A stretch of DNA of 64,000 bases from Erigeron canadensis. Taxonomy: Eukaryota; Streptophyta; Magnoliopsida; Asterales; Asteraceae. The DNA lies in NCBI RefSeq assembly GCF_010389155.1, contig NC_057765.1:21098270-21162269 (forward strand), written 5' to 3'. The notes beneath the pieces were generated by a model. The model saw only the letters and a list, made by a program, of their open reading frames with translations, was not told the DNA's origin and made no database searches. Positions 11,636-23,812 of this stretch are shown here, piece by piece. Position 1 is the first letter of the stretch, and each line of letters begins with the position of its first letter. The position numbers were made by a program, and so were the translations under genes.

Positions 11636-11905
11636 TTCGAATCTTTTGAAATCAAATTAAACAAAACAACTATGTAGTTCGCGTGGCACGAAGTCACAAG
11701 AGGAGCACGTGACACGAAGTCGCGTGAGAAGCACGTGACACGAAGACACACTAAGTCACACGGAGAGCACGAAGATCACCTTGTGCTGATGTATGCACGA
11801 GGTCACACGAAGAGCACGAAAATCCTTTTAAACATGAATTTCAAAACGAATTTGCAATCAATAGCAAATCAAACGATCTTACACCTTCCAGTAATCAACC
11901 TTAGG
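11636..11905 (-). repeat. Leader of element G with CACGAAG/CACGTGAC repeats
   Basis: Between PBS and gag, units related to GCACGTGACACGAAGTCAC recur from 11680 to 11825. They echo the CACGAG-based palindromes of the LTR of G. No coding capacity is apparent. Confidence 0.65.
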
Positions 11906-11917
11906 GCTCTGATACCA
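11906..11917 (-). promoter_or_regulatory. Primer-binding site of element G (tRNA-iMet)
   Basis: On minus, TGGTATCAGAGC lies two bases after the LTR end, complementary to the 3' end of plant initiator tRNA-Met. Confidence 0.9.
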
Positions 11918-11919
11918 CT

Positions 11920-11934
11920 TGTAAGGTCCTATGG
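11920..11934 (-). repeat. 5' LTR of element G, terminal 15 bp
   Basis: TGTAAGGTCCTATGG on plus equals the start of the other G LTR at 7343. Element C is inserted after TATGG (11930-11934), and the LTR resumes at 30893. Confidence 0.85.
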
Positions 11935-12227
11935 TGTAGAACAGTCTAGAATTCGTGTTATGATGCGGAAGTAAGGTGATCAACAATGGTGGAAAGTGGG
12001 TGTGTTAGTGTGTGTTCTTGAGAGAGAAAGGTATGTGTTTGTGGAAAGTTTGTTTTTCATACAATGATGAAATGTTTCCAAAGTTTTCAAAGTGTTACTA
12101 GGGATGAAGGCTTGAGGGGTATTTATACTCTAAGTATAATACATAAGCTCCCCCTCAACCTTACACTTAATACACAAAAATACAATGTTTAGAAATACAA
12201 CTAAGCACTATTTTTATATTTCTAACA
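11935..12227 (-). repeat. 3' LTR of element C
   Basis: 293 bp, TGTTAGAAAT...TGTTCTACA on minus, adjoining the PPT at 12228. The minus-strand TATA box GTATAAATACC is at about 12119-12129. Confidence 0.92.
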
Positions 12228-12240
12228 TTCTCCCCCTTAG
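12228..12240 (-). promoter_or_regulatory. Polypurine tract of element C
   Basis: On minus, CTAAGGGGGAGAA precedes the LTR start TGTTAGAAAT; it is nearly identical to the PPTs of A and E. Confidence 0.9.
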
Positions 12241-12428
12241 TGCTTGGTTGTCCATCATTACTTCCTTTGTTGTGTTCTTCTTTTGTTTGCTCGTCTTTGC
12301 TTGTTCTTCTTCTTCTTATATCTTTGAGCAGCATTTGAAGTTGATGGCTTGTCGATCTTAGAACTCCAGAAGATACTCTTCTTGTAGCTGTTCCATGTGT
12401 CTTTCGAATACTTCTTAGGAATGAAGTG

Positions 12429-15400
12429 TCAGTTATCACCTTCAGGACGTTCATCCGGTGTCTTGATGTTATCTTGGAAATTCACAGGAGGAATGTTATG
12501 AGGACCAAGTTTATGGCTAGGATTCCAAAGAACCCATGAACCTGTCTCGTTATGAATAATTCCTCCTTTGGCCTTGGGAGTTCTTGCGATGATGAGATCT
12601 CTAATCCTTTGACACATTTCAAGAGTAACTTTGATACGTCTTATATGTTCTTCTCTTTGGGACTTGATGTTTTCATCTTCTTCATTGTCAGAATCTTCAT
12701 CTATTGCACTCAGAATGGATACGCAATATTTCAAAGTACCATCTGAATATTTGGGAAAATCAGAGGCCCGAATGAAGATCTTTTTCTTGAATCGATTGAT
12801 GAAGACAAATCCATCCAAGTCTTCAATCGTATCTCCAATCTGAAATGAATCTAGCTCATAACATTCGGCTCTTTGATTTGGTCTTGTAAGATTAATCTTG
12901 TTAGTTCTTCTTTCTAAGCCAATTTGGAAGTCATTGAACTCAAAGAATCTGATCAATGCTTGAATGTGACTTTTCAATGATTCATAGGCTTAGAGTTGAT
13001 CAGGAGTCTTGATTATGAGATAAGCATATTGATTGTAATGGAATAAAATGTCTGAGATCATCATATGTTGAAAGGATTCTTCTCGAACAACATAGATCTT
13101 TCCATCAGCACAGCGAACTTTGAATTGAACAAGTCTGAGATTGTTGGTTAGAAGAGAAACAAACAACTATATAACTTCAGTGATTGGACTTTCAAATTGC
13201 TGGTACCACCATTCAGCTCTCACAGTATTGTCAGCATTCATCAGCTCCATGTATGCATCTCTTTGACCTTGATGTCTAAACAAAAAGAATGCTCTTAGTC
13301 GGTTCAAGGTCATGTTGAGTCTTTCATTTGATGAGCAATAGATTTGAAAGGCTCTTTCTTCAAGGTATCTTGCTCTACACACAATCTCTTCTGGTTTAGA
13401 GCTTAAATCCAAAATCTGTTCATAGTTCTCAGCAAAATAACCCTCATTGATCTGCCAAATCTTATCTTTTGAGATCCTTGGATGTCTAACTCCTTGTTCA
13501 AGTTCAATGGGAGTCTTAAGATTTTATGCATTTCTGAGATGATAAACAATCTCTTCAAAGATATATTTTCCATATTCTTCTTGAGATGGATGCTGGGATT
13601 GAGAAATAGCTACACCTGTTGGAGCATAATCAGGATCATCAGAACCAGACACATCATCAGTGGCATCTTCTGGTAGAAATGGATCAGGATCACTTGACTC
13701 ATCAGAACTTGATGTTGTAGAATAATAGTGAGAAATGTGTTTGACAAGTGGAGGTAAGTCATCCGAATCTGAATCATGAATATGAGATGATGATGGATTA
13801 TCAACACTTTGAGCTTGAGATGAAGTGGCTGGAGGATCTGAAATCTGTTTGGTTTGTCTTTCAACTTCTTCTTCTAGCTCCTTCAGATTTGCAAGTCTCA
13901 ACTGTTCAGCTTCTTGATTTTGGGCTTCTTGAACAGTTTCTTGACCAACTTGATCTTGTATCTCATGAAGCTCTCTAATATCTCTAATATTCTCCCCCTC
14001 GGGGTGATCATCAGGATCTTGATCATCCCGACTTCTTGAGATACTAGCCTATCTACATTGTTGGTCAAGCTCTTGGATTCGTTTTTGAAGAGCTTCTATT
14101 TCAGCTTGATTTTCTTGTTGAGTACCTCTGAATGACAAATATGCAAGGAGTGATTGGAAAATGGATCTTTTATGTGAAGTGAGATGTGATTCTTTAGATC
14201 TCAACCAATGCATAAGTGCTACAATAAGAGTATCAGTTGATAAACCACTGGTGGCAATTCTTTTTGGTGAGCAATCACTTAAGTACTCAGATGAATCAAA
14301 TGATTCAGAAGAAGAGCTTGAAGAATGATGCGGTGAATTTGGATCAGGAAATGATTGTGGTGTTGGTGTTGATGTTGTTGTTGGAATATCTGGGGGTGTT
14401 GGTGTTATTCGGGATGGCGTTGGAGTACCTACTGGAGAACCAATACGTAAAGTACCTCCAGTACGCAATCTAGGTGATGGAGATCTTATTTGTGAGGAGG
14501 GAAGTTTACCAGTGATGGTGTTTCTTGAAACAAGTAGTTCACTTCTTTGCCCTTCGACAACACCTTCAACAAAATGAGTTATTAATCTTTGAGCCTCGGG
14601 TGGTAAAGGAATATCAGAATCTGACACATCAGTAGTTTCATCGGGATGGCGTTGGAGTACCTACTGGAGAATCTGACACATCAGTAGTTTCAAATGATTT
14701 CCTGTTGGTTCATGAGTATAAACAACAGTTGATGATTCGGCTTTGCAACCAGAATCTTGTGGAAAATGGAGGAAAATAACACCGGAGTCACTTAGACTTA
14801 CCGTTAAGCCCAAAGCACGAAGAGCTGATGCAACAGATTGAGCTCGTAAGAATTCAGACTGTCGCACAACTGATCTAGCTACTAGGGCACCTTCATTCAA
14901 AGCTGGCATAACGTTAGCAATGGAAGGATTTCCAAACAATCCTCGAGAGGGCACAAGAGCCAATCTCTCTATGTTTGTTCCGGCAGCATCACGTAGATGT
15001 GCAAAGGGTATCACAATTGGTGACCTAAGGGTACTAGACACACGTGCAGAAACGAAGTTCAAGATAGGGGCAAATGTCTCTTTTGTTTCAACACTCACAT
15101 ACTCTGAAGGAGAATGGAATGGAGTACGTGGTTTTTGCCCGTGAGAAAATGAGACGTCAATCCGTTGAGAGACTTCCGAATATCTTGTGGAGGTTTGTGC
15201 ACGCGAGAGTTGGGAGCTCTCGTTTTCTACCCTACGGCGAACCCGGTGTTGATAGAGGTTTGTTACTAATTGGAGGCCAACGTTTTCTTTTTGCCTTTCA
15301 CCTAGCCCTGACCTCTCAACCTCTCTGGTATTTTCAACTCCTGTCTAATTCCTTCCTTGTCCCTCCAGGATGTCCATGACATTAGTAGTAAACTGATTTG

Positions 15401-15987
15401 CATCATCAGAATCAGATGCATCATCACCTGAATTAATTACATCTTCTGGTTCGGTTTCTTGAAATCTGTCATACTCAAAGTGAGATTTCTTTAATGTTTT
15501 TCGAATATTTACAGGAACATATTTCTTTCTGCCTTGAGTATATGTAGGTTGAGGAGATCGAATAAAGGATGATGATAAGTTTAGTTGAAACAGATTAAGG
15601 TTGGGGTTGATCCATGGTTGGTTGTTCAGGAGTTGTAATTTCAAGAAGTGGTGAAGATTGATGAATTGGAGTTATAGGTGTTTGAGGTAATTTGGGTGAA
15701 GATGGAGATGATGGTCTTTGAGGTGATGGTGTTCTGGGTGATGGTGATCGTTGTAAATTGGTTGTTTTGGGGGGTGGTGATCGGATTGGCTTTGGAGACC
15801 CAGAAACAGATATTGTTTCCTCAGAAAATGTGGGAGAAGAAGGTTGAGCTAGAGCTTTTCTTTTGAGTTTCTTTGATGAACTCCCCTTCTTCTTTTTGTT
15901 ATACACATGTTTACTCAATTTCAATACAAAAATTTCACCCTTCAGATTCCTTCTTTTTGGCTTACTGGAACTGGATACACCCTCACG
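12429..15987 (-). pseudogene. Giant accessory ORF of element C, C-terminal part (unknown function)
   Basis: A series of minus-strand open segments (15924-15345, 15098-14661, 14627-14049, 13901-13524, 13412-13167, 12977-12429) separated by stops and shifts continues the gene begun at 24750. Order: basic Lys-rich start (VYNKKKKGSSSKKLKRKA), Pro/Ser-rich region, acidic Ser-rich region (DSDSDDLPPLV), RYLEERAFQIYCSS, then a C-terminal domain with FQIGLERRTNKINL, KKKIFIRASDFPKYSDGTL and LGPHNIPPVNF. The last two align with KKKIFVKMCDLASYSDETL and LGPHNIPPKDY in element E. A block around 14616-14700 duplicates sequence from about 14410. The function is unknown; the place is that of an env-like gene, but I see no signal peptide or membrane anchor. 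Confidence 0.7.
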
Positions 15988-16746
15988 TGTAACACCCCAA
16001 ACCTTTCAAGTTTGACTTTTGACGTTGACCGTTAACTTGTCGTTGGTGACTGTTGGTTACTATGTGAATTATATGTAATTGTGTGATTTAAATGATTTAC
16101 ATGAGATATGTGTTAAAGTGATTCAAATTAATGAAATTAAAGTTGAAAATGATTAATAAAGTCAATTAATGTGATCGTTAAGATATAAGCGTCGATAAGT
16201 GTTCACGGTGGCGTCAAACGAGTCGTTAAATGCCTAAACGAGTTATAACGAAGAGCGAGGGCCTAGATGTAAAGTTGTGAAAGTTGTTTCAGTATAAATA
16301 AGACTTAAAGTTCGTGCATAAGGCTGGAGAAACAGATCTGAACCCTGACAAAGCTTCACACACAAACCCTAGGTTAATTCTTCAAGTTCTAGGCGATTTT
16401 GGGGGATTTCGGAAGGGCTTTTTCTTGGTTTTCAATCTGTTGATCAATCTACAAGTAATTGAGGTATTATTACATGGATTTTATGTCCTTTCAATCATAT
16501 AATCAGATCCATAACTGGTCTAGGTTATTAGAGGATCAATTGATGTCAAAAACGTGTGTTTTGATCGATTCGGTAACCTAAAACGTTTGTTGTTGTGATG
16601 CAAATCAAGTGGGGGTTAATCAATGATTTCATTGCATTATTATGGTCTTAAAATTGATGAAATTTGAGGTACAAAAGTCGTTCATAAGGTTGTGGGTCGT
16701 TTGGGATGTGTTTGGTTAGGTTTTGGAGTTGTTTTTAACGTCTGGT

Positions 16747-16866
16747 CGTCGTAACTCCCGTTAGCTGGGTAACATGTTATACACCTGCATTGTAACTCCA
16801 ATTACAATTTTCGTAACTCCCGTTATGCCTGTAACTCCCGTTACAGATTTTCGTAACTCCCGTTAG
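16747..16866 (+). repeat. TAACTCCCGTTA repeats in the D LTR
   Basis: CGTAACTCCCGTTA recurs several times; each is an imperfect palindrome (TAAC/GTTA). The 3' LTR copy (21664-21800) has one extra unit, so the number varies between the two LTRs. Confidence 0.8.
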
Positions 16867-17639
16867 GGACTGATTTTGTTAACATTTTTAAACGACCATA
16901 ACTTTTGAACCGTAACTTCGTTTTTGACAAATAAGCTATCCACGAAATCGTGAGAAGGTCTAATCTCTAATGGTAATGGTTTTAAAAGATGATTATGATG
17001 TCAAGTTTCCATAAAGGTCAAAGGTGTCTTTAAGTGTCTAGTTGACTTATGATTCATTCATACTCGTTATAGGTTGTCAGAAACACTTGTCAAGCACGGT
17101 AAACTCGATTGTGATTGTTGAGTACTCCATTGAGGTAAGATACATAACTTTTCTCACGCTGGAGGCACAACAAAATGTGGTTTTCTATAAATAACCTCTT
17201 AATCAGATTTTCCGGGTTATGCGGGGGGTTATGTGGTAATATATGCATGTTGAAATGATTTATGTTGATATGATGACGTTTAAAGTAGAAGTATATATGT
17301 GCATATGAAGTATGATGCTTATAATGACGTTGCTATGATATGTTTAAGATATGTGTTGTTGATAATGTCGTTGATATGCCTTAATGTTGATATGTGATGG
17401 CTTGTATGTGGGACTTAAGTATGACATGTCTAGTTCACTAGATACACGTGGGAATTGCTATGAGTTGTGTACGTTAGTGGGATTAAACGTTAAAGTAGAT
17501 GTGGGATTAATTAGGTAATGAATACCTAATGTTAAATTAAAGTGTGAAATGTGGGAAATCGTTCTAGCCTTAGTGTTAGTGCGTAAAAGTAAGAAAGATA
17601 AATACGAGGGAAATGCTATAGCTAAATACATAAGATTGA

Positions 17640-17885
17640 CGTGGGAAGTGTTAAGCTTAACCCGTACTAGTTGTAATGCTAGTGCGTAAGACGTGGGAAA
17701 TCGTGCTAGATGTAATGCTAGTGCGTAAGACGTGGGAAATCGTGCTAGATGTAATGCTACTGTGTAAGCGTGGGAAATCGTACTAGTTGTAATGCTAGTG
17801 CGTAAGACGTGGGAAATCGTGCTAAATGTAATGCTAGTGCGTAAGACGTGGGAAATCGTGCTAGTTGTAAAGCTAGTGCGTAATA
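17640..17885 (+). repeat. Tandem array of about 39-bp units in the 5' LTR of D
   Basis: The unit contains GTGGGAAATCGTGCTAGATG and TAATGCTAGTGCGTAAGAC, with about six imperfect copies. The 3' LTR has the same array at 22618-22840. Confidence 0.88.
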
Positions 17886-18911
17886 TGTAAAGATGTAAGA
17901 TGTGAGAATAAGTCGATTAAGATAAATATATGAATATGTGAGAAAGATGTACATGTAATTTAAGACGTGGGATTACAAGGTGACGTGGGATTTAATAAGA
18001 TGTGTTGAGACGTGTGATAAGAACGATGCATAGGCACAATTAGGAATATATGTCCTACATGTGCTATGCATATATGTGTGATATGTTTATGTGTGATATG
18101 TAAGATGTAAGATGAAGTCGATTAAGCTGATAAAGATGATAATAAGATATGTGTGGAAGAAGTATATGTGCTTTACGTTGTGAGACCACCATGTGACGTA
18201 AGAATATGTGCTAATATGAATACGTGTGACAAGTTTATACGTGATATGTCAAGATATGATATGAAGTTACGTTTAAGTGGTAAGTTTATGTTGATATGAT
18301 ATAAGATACTCATTAAGATGTGGGTATATGATAATATGATGTATATGTTGATATGAAATGAAATGTGATGCAATGTGGGAAAAGGGAAGTATGGGTTGAT
18401 CTATGATAATTGTGAATGAAATGTAATGTGATCATGTTTTGATAAGTAAGATATGACGAGGTTTTATGAAAGTAAAATGAAGAACGTTTTATCAAAATGT
18501 GTGTATCTTACTTAGCTAATTTTATTTGCTAACACTTGCTTTGATGAAAATGTTATGTCCTTCAGGATAAGCAGGTTTGAGCTAGGAAAGGATTAGCTCG
18601 GTGAGATGGGTAGATGCAATAAAGAAGACTAGCATAGTTTGTTGAATGCTTAGACTTCTCCTTTTAGCCTTATGTCTTGGCTACTTTCGTTCATGATTTA
18701 TGAACACGTATTAATGATGGCATTTATGTTGGTTCTATAACTTGGATTTCATTATATTGTTTTGATGATGCACGTTAGTAACACCATTTTATAAAGGTAC
18801 CATCCGGTTACGAATGGAGTAGTTTTAAAGTGATCCTTTTCCGTTACTTTTTAAACGCCGTTTGGCAAAGTTTTTGAAATCTAGGTTTTTAAAATGACGG
18901 GTGTTACAAGT

Positions 18912-18922
18912 TGGTATCAGAG
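18912..18922 (+). promoter_or_regulatory. Primer-binding site of element D (tRNA-iMet)
   Basis: TGGTATCAGAG starts three bases after the LTR end. The next base breaks the 12-base match to the 3' end of initiator tRNA-Met. Confidence 0.88.
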
Positions 18923-19178
18923 AAATGGTTTAAGTGAACCGAAATTTGACCAAGACCTTAGGATTTTGGACTTAAACCGCATGAGAAATCATAAGCCTAA
19001 GTAGTGATACTTGTAGCCTTATGAAATGATGTTGTTAGGACCGGTTGGGGAGAGTGAGAGTCTAGGATTAAGGCATTATGTTTTTTTATAATTTGTCTAT
19101 GCAAATGATTGAGTAGCCTTGATCTCTCTTTATTCTCGCTAGTATTCGTCTCTAATAGTCATCGTTATGTTGTAGAAG

Positions 19179-20533
19179 ATGGTTAATACACGTGCAAATA
19201 ACAGTCGAAGGGATGGGGCAACCGCTAGTGTTACTCCTCCTAATCAAAATCAGGATGCCAATGATGTCAATCAAGGGCAGCCCCGTAGGCCACAACCGCC
19301 ACCAAGAAATGGTATTGAAGATGAATATCATCTGGTTCTTGAAAGGATTCCTACTCATGCTGAAATGTTTGATGAGTTGAGAGCTATTCGGGCTCAACTA
19401 AGAAGGACTCAAAATGAATTAATTCAAGTAAGGGCTGAAAGAGAAGCTAACTCACACGGAGAAGAGCGTTCGGCTTCTGATCGCTCGAACCGTGTTGAGC
19501 CATCTGCTGGAAGGTCACTCGTTGCTCCAAGTAGTGTGGTGGCTCAAGGAAATGGTGTGGAAATTGGGGTGGAGCCTCGTGTTGTGGTTGTTCCTCATGT
19601 CCATAACTTTAAGTATGAAAGCTTCAAGAAGTGTGGTGCTAAGGAATTTGTGGCACACTTGATGCAGTTGGTGCAATGGAATGGTTGGCTGATGTTGAGG
19701 TGGTTTTTGCTTCATGCTATTGCCCGGATGATATGAAGGTGTTATGTGCTACTCGTGTGTTGACAAAGAATGCTCGAAACTGGTGGAGGTAAGCTACAGT
19801 TTCGTTGACTCATGAGGTACTTGCTGCAATGCCTTGGAGTACATTCAGGGAAAAGTTTATGGAAGAGTATGTGAGTACACGTGAACTAAGGCTGATTGAG
19901 AAGGAATTCAGGGCATTGACTGCTAAACTCGGTGCTATAGGGGAGTATGCCCGCTCATTTACAGAGAAACTTCAGTTTGTAGGTCGTATGGTACCAAATG
20001 AGATGGATCAGATCGAAGCTTACTGTGATGGTCTTCCTGCCAGTTACCGTGGTCTCTGTAGGCAACATACTACGTTGTCTGCTGCTATTAACGAGTCCAA
20101 GAGGTTGGATGATGATTTCAGGTCTGAAAAAGTGGTTGACAAGGTTGATGATAAAAAGGTTGGATTCAAGAGAAAGTCTGATGAATCGTTAGATTCTGGA
20201 AAAAAATTTAAGTGTGGTTCGTCTTATGAAGGAAAAGATGATGGAAAAGCTGGTCAGTGGTGTTCAGCTTGTAAAGCTCACCACGGTGGACCATGTTCGG
20301 AGAAAACTAGAAGATGTGATAAGTGTGGTAAGCAGGGACATATTGCTTCTAACTGCAAGGATAAGACTCGGTGTTACAAATGTAGAGAGACAGGACATTT
20401 GATTTCGGATTGTCCTCAATGGAAAGATGATGCAAAAAAGAATGATAATCAAAAAGCCAAAGCTCATGCATATCAGATGATTACTGTGGGAGACGAGCTT
20501 GATGAGGAAGTACCTAACAAAGTAATTCCTTAA
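19179..20533 (+). pseudogene. Gypsy gag of element D with two CCHC knuckles
   Basis: Starts MVNTRANNSRRDG, followed by a coiled-coil segment (DELRAIRAQLRRTQNELIQV). The retrotransposon gag core is split: a shift near 19660 moves the frame to one reading EWLADVEVVFASCYC and LTKNARNWWR, a TAA follows at about 19796, and the frame continues LTHEVLAAMPWSTFREKF. Two zinc knuckles, CDKCGKQGHIASNC and CYKCRETGHLISDC, lie near the end, and the frame closes NKVIP at 20533. Gag packages the RNA. With one shift and one stop, this copy is inactive. Nothing follows it except the untranslated stretch to the PPT, so gag is the only coding part of D. Confidence 0.9.
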
Positions 20534-20890
20534 TAGATTAATCGATGATACTTATGTTTATATGTGTATGTGAAATGTGTGTTTATTGTGTGTTTCGTAG
20601 TTAGTATAATTATGCCGTGATAGATTGTAAAGGAAATGTTGAACGTTATGATGTGTGAATATAGTTAAAGGTACACGTATGAGGAATGATATAGTTAAAT
20701 TTATGGTCTGGAACATAATTGTAAATATATCATGATGCGCGCATGTTTATTTGACGGTATTCATAATGTCTAACGAAAGACATGAAATGAAGGGTGAAGA
20801 GGAAGTGATTGATGGAAAATGTGGTTGAAATGTTGACTTATACGTGTGCGTGAAAAGTAGTGAGAAGGAAAATGAGGACAGAATCCTATT
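20534..20890 (+). other. Untranslated stretch between gag and PPT of D
   Basis: AT-rich, no ORF; the whole pol region expected here is absent. Confidence 0.6.
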
Positions 20891-20904
20891 AAGGAGGGGA
20901 GAAT
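20891..20904 (+). promoter_or_regulatory. Polypurine tract of element D
   Basis: AAGGAGGGGAGAAT directly before the 3' LTR start TGTAACACCCC. Confidence 0.9.
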
Positions 20905-23812
20905 TGTAACACCCCAAACCTTTCAAATTTGACTTTTGATGTTGACCGTTAACTTGTCTTTGGTGACTGTTAGTTACTATGTGAATTATATGTAATTGTG
21001 TGATTTAAATGATTTACATGAGATATGTGTTTAAGTTATTTAAATTAATGAAATTAAAGTTGAAAATGATTAATAAAGTCAATTAGTGTGATCGTTAAGA
21101 TATAAGCGTCGATAAGTGTTCACGGTGGCGTTAAACGAGTTGTTAAGTGCCTAAATGAGTTATAACGAAGTGCGAGGGCCTAGATGTAAAGTTGTGAAAA
21201 TTGTTTCAGTATAAATAGGACTCAAAATTCGTGCATAAGGCTGGAGAAACAGATCTGAACCCTAAGAAAGCTTCAGACACACACCCTAGGTTAATTCTTC
21301 AAGTTCTATGCGATTTCGGGGGATTTCGGAAGGGCTTTTGCTTGGTTTTCAATTTGTTGATCAATCTATAGGTAATTGAGGTATTATTACATGGATTTTA
21401 TGTCCTTTCAATCATATAATCAGATCCATAACTGGTCTAGGTTATTAGAGGATCAATTGATGTCAAAAACGTGTGTTTTGATCGATTCGGTAACCTAAAA
21501 CGTTTGTTGTTATGATGCAAATCAAGTAAAGGTTAATCAATGATTTCATTGCATCATTATGGTCTTAAAATGATGAAATTTGAGGTACAAAAGTCGTTCA
21601 TAAGGTTATGGGTCGTTTGGGATGTGTTTGGTTAGGTTTTGGAGTTGTTTTTAACGTCTGGTCGTCGTAACTCCCGTTACGATTGTGTAACTCCCGTTAG
21701 CTGGGTAACATGTTATACACCTGCACTGTAACTCCAATTATAATTTTTGTAACTCCCGTTATGACTGTAACTCCCGTTACAGATTTTCGTAACTCCTGTT
21801 AGGGACTGATTTTGTTAACATTTTTAAACGACCATAACTTTTGAATCGTAACTCCGTTTTTGACGACTAAGTTATCCACGAAATCGTGAGAAGGTCTAAT
21901 CTCTAATGGTAATGGTTTTAAAAGATGATTATGATGTCAAGTTTCCATAAAGGTCTAAGGTGTCTTTAAGTGTCTAGTTGACTTATGATTCATTCATACT
22001 CGTTATAAGTTGTTAGAAACACTTGTCAAGCACGGTAAACTTGATTGTGATTGTTGAGTACTCCATTGAGGTAAGATACATAACTTTTCTCACGCTGGAG
22101 GCACTACAAAATGTGGTTTTCTATAAATAACCTCTTAATCAGATTATCTTATGTATGTTAGATTTTCCGGGTTATGCGGGGGGTTATGTGGTAATATATG
22201 CATGTTGAAATGATTTATGTTGATATGATGACGTTTAAAGTAGAAGTATTTATGTGCATATGAAGTATGATGCTTATAATGACATTGCTATGATATGTTT
22301 AAGATATGTGTTATTGATAATGTCGTTGATATGCCTTAATGTTGATATGTGATAGTTTGTATGTGGGACTTAAGTATGACATGTCTAGTTCACTAGATAC
22401 ACATGGGAATTGCTATGAGTTGTGTACATTAGTGGGATTAAACGTTAAAGTAGATGTGGGATTAATTAGGTAATGAATACCTAATGTTAATTAAAGTGTG
22501 AAATGTGGGAAATCGTTCTAGCCTTAGTGTTAGTGCGTAAAAGTAAGAAAGATAAATACGTGTGAAATGCTATAGCTAAATACATAAGATTGACGTGGGA
22601 AGTGTTAAGCTTAACCCGTACTAGTTGTAATGCTAGTGCGTAAGACGTGGGAAATCGTGCTAGATGTGATGCTAGTGCGTAAGACGTGGGAAATCGTGCT
22701 AGATGTAATGCTACTGTGTAAGCGTGGGAAATCGTACTAGTTGTAATGCTAGTGCGTAAGACGTGGGAAATCATGCTAGATGTAATGCTAGTGCGTAAGA
22801 CGTGGGAAATCGTGCTAGTTGTAAAGCTAGTGCGTAATATGTCAAGATGTAAGACATGAGAATAAGTCGATTAAGATAAATATATGAATATGTGAGAAAG
22901 ATGTACATGTAATTTAAGACGTGGGATTATAAGGTGACGTGGGATTTAATAAGATGTGTTGAGACGTGTTATTAGAACGATGCCTAGGCACAATTAGGAG
23001 TATATGTCCTACATGTGCTATGCATATATGTGCGATATGTTTATGTGTGATATGTAAGACGTAAGATGAAGTCGATTAAGCTGATTAAGATGATAATAAG
23101 GTATGTGTGGAAGAAGTATATGTGCTTTACGTTGTGAGACCACCATATGACGTGAGAATATGTGCTAATATGAATACGTGTGACAAGTTTATGCGTGATA
23201 TGCCAAAATATGATATTAAGTTACGTTTAAGTGGTAAGTCTATGTTGATATGATATAAGATACTCATTAAGATGTGGGTATATGATAATATGATGTATAT
23301 GTTGATATGAAATGAAATGTGATGCAATGTGGGAAAAGGGAAGTATGGGTTGATCTATGATAATTGTGAATGAAGTTTAATGTGATCATGTTTTGATAAG
23401 TAAGATATGACGAGGTTTTATGAAAGTAAAATGAAGAACGTTTTATCAAAATGTGCGTATCTTACTTAGCTAATTTTATTAGCAAACACTTGCTTTTATG
23501 AAAATGTTGTGTCCTTCAGGATAAGCAGGTTTGAGCTAGGAAAGGATTAGCTCGGTGAGATGGGTAGATGCAATAAAGAAGACTAGCATAGTTTGTTGAA
23601 TGCTTAGACTTCTCCTTTTAGCCTTATGTCTTGGCTACTTTCGTTCATGATTTATGAACACGTATTAATGATGGCATTTATGTTGGTGCCATAACTTGGA
23701 TTTCATTATATTGTTTTGATGATGCACGTTAGTAACACCATTTTATAAAGGTACCATCCGGTTACGGATGGAGCAGTTTTAAAGTGATCCTTTTACGCTA
23801 CTTTTTAAACGC
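20905..23812 (+). repeat. 3' LTR of element D, lacking its last 50 bp
   Basis: It aligns with the 5' LTR throughout, with small indels (one extra TAACTCCCGTTA unit near 21685; 19 extra bases near 22145). Identity stops at TTTTAAACGC, 50 bp short of the LTR end, and minus-strand element C sequence begins at once. Confidence 0.9.
22618..22840 (+). repeat. Tandem array of about 39-bp units in the 3' LTR of D
   Basis: Counterpart of the array at 17640-17885. Minus-strand frames across both arrays spell repeats such as ARFPTSYALAL, which are not real proteins. Confidence 0.85.

Larger units (their letters stand above)
15988..18908 (+). repeat. 5' LTR of element D
   Basis: 2921 bp, TGTAACACCC...GGGTGTTACA, with matching inverted ends. 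TATA box CAGTATAAATAAG at about 16291. It contains a group of TAACTCCCGTTA units (16747-16866) and a tandem array of about 39-bp units (17640-17885). Confidence 0.92.
15988..23812 (+). mobile_element. Element D: gypsy-type element with huge LTRs and gag only (TR-GAG-like)
   Basis: Two LTRs of about 2.9 kb enclose only about 2 kb, containing an iMet PBS, a gag frame and a PPT. No protease, RT, RNase H or integrase motif is present. This matches the non-autonomous class described in plants as terminal-repeat retrotransposons with GAG. The 3' LTR lacks its last 50 bp and no TSD is found. Confidence 0.85.

Noticed and set aside
13610..13978. Overlapping ORFs on both strands (Leu/Ile-rich, Glu/Leu-rich)
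   Set aside because: Alternative frames over the acidic Ser-rich segment of the C accessory gene.
17757..17954. Minus-strand ORF with repeated ARFPTSYALAL motif (also at 22487-22774)
   Set aside because: It is the translation of the 39-bp tandem repeat in the D LTRs; a chance open frame.
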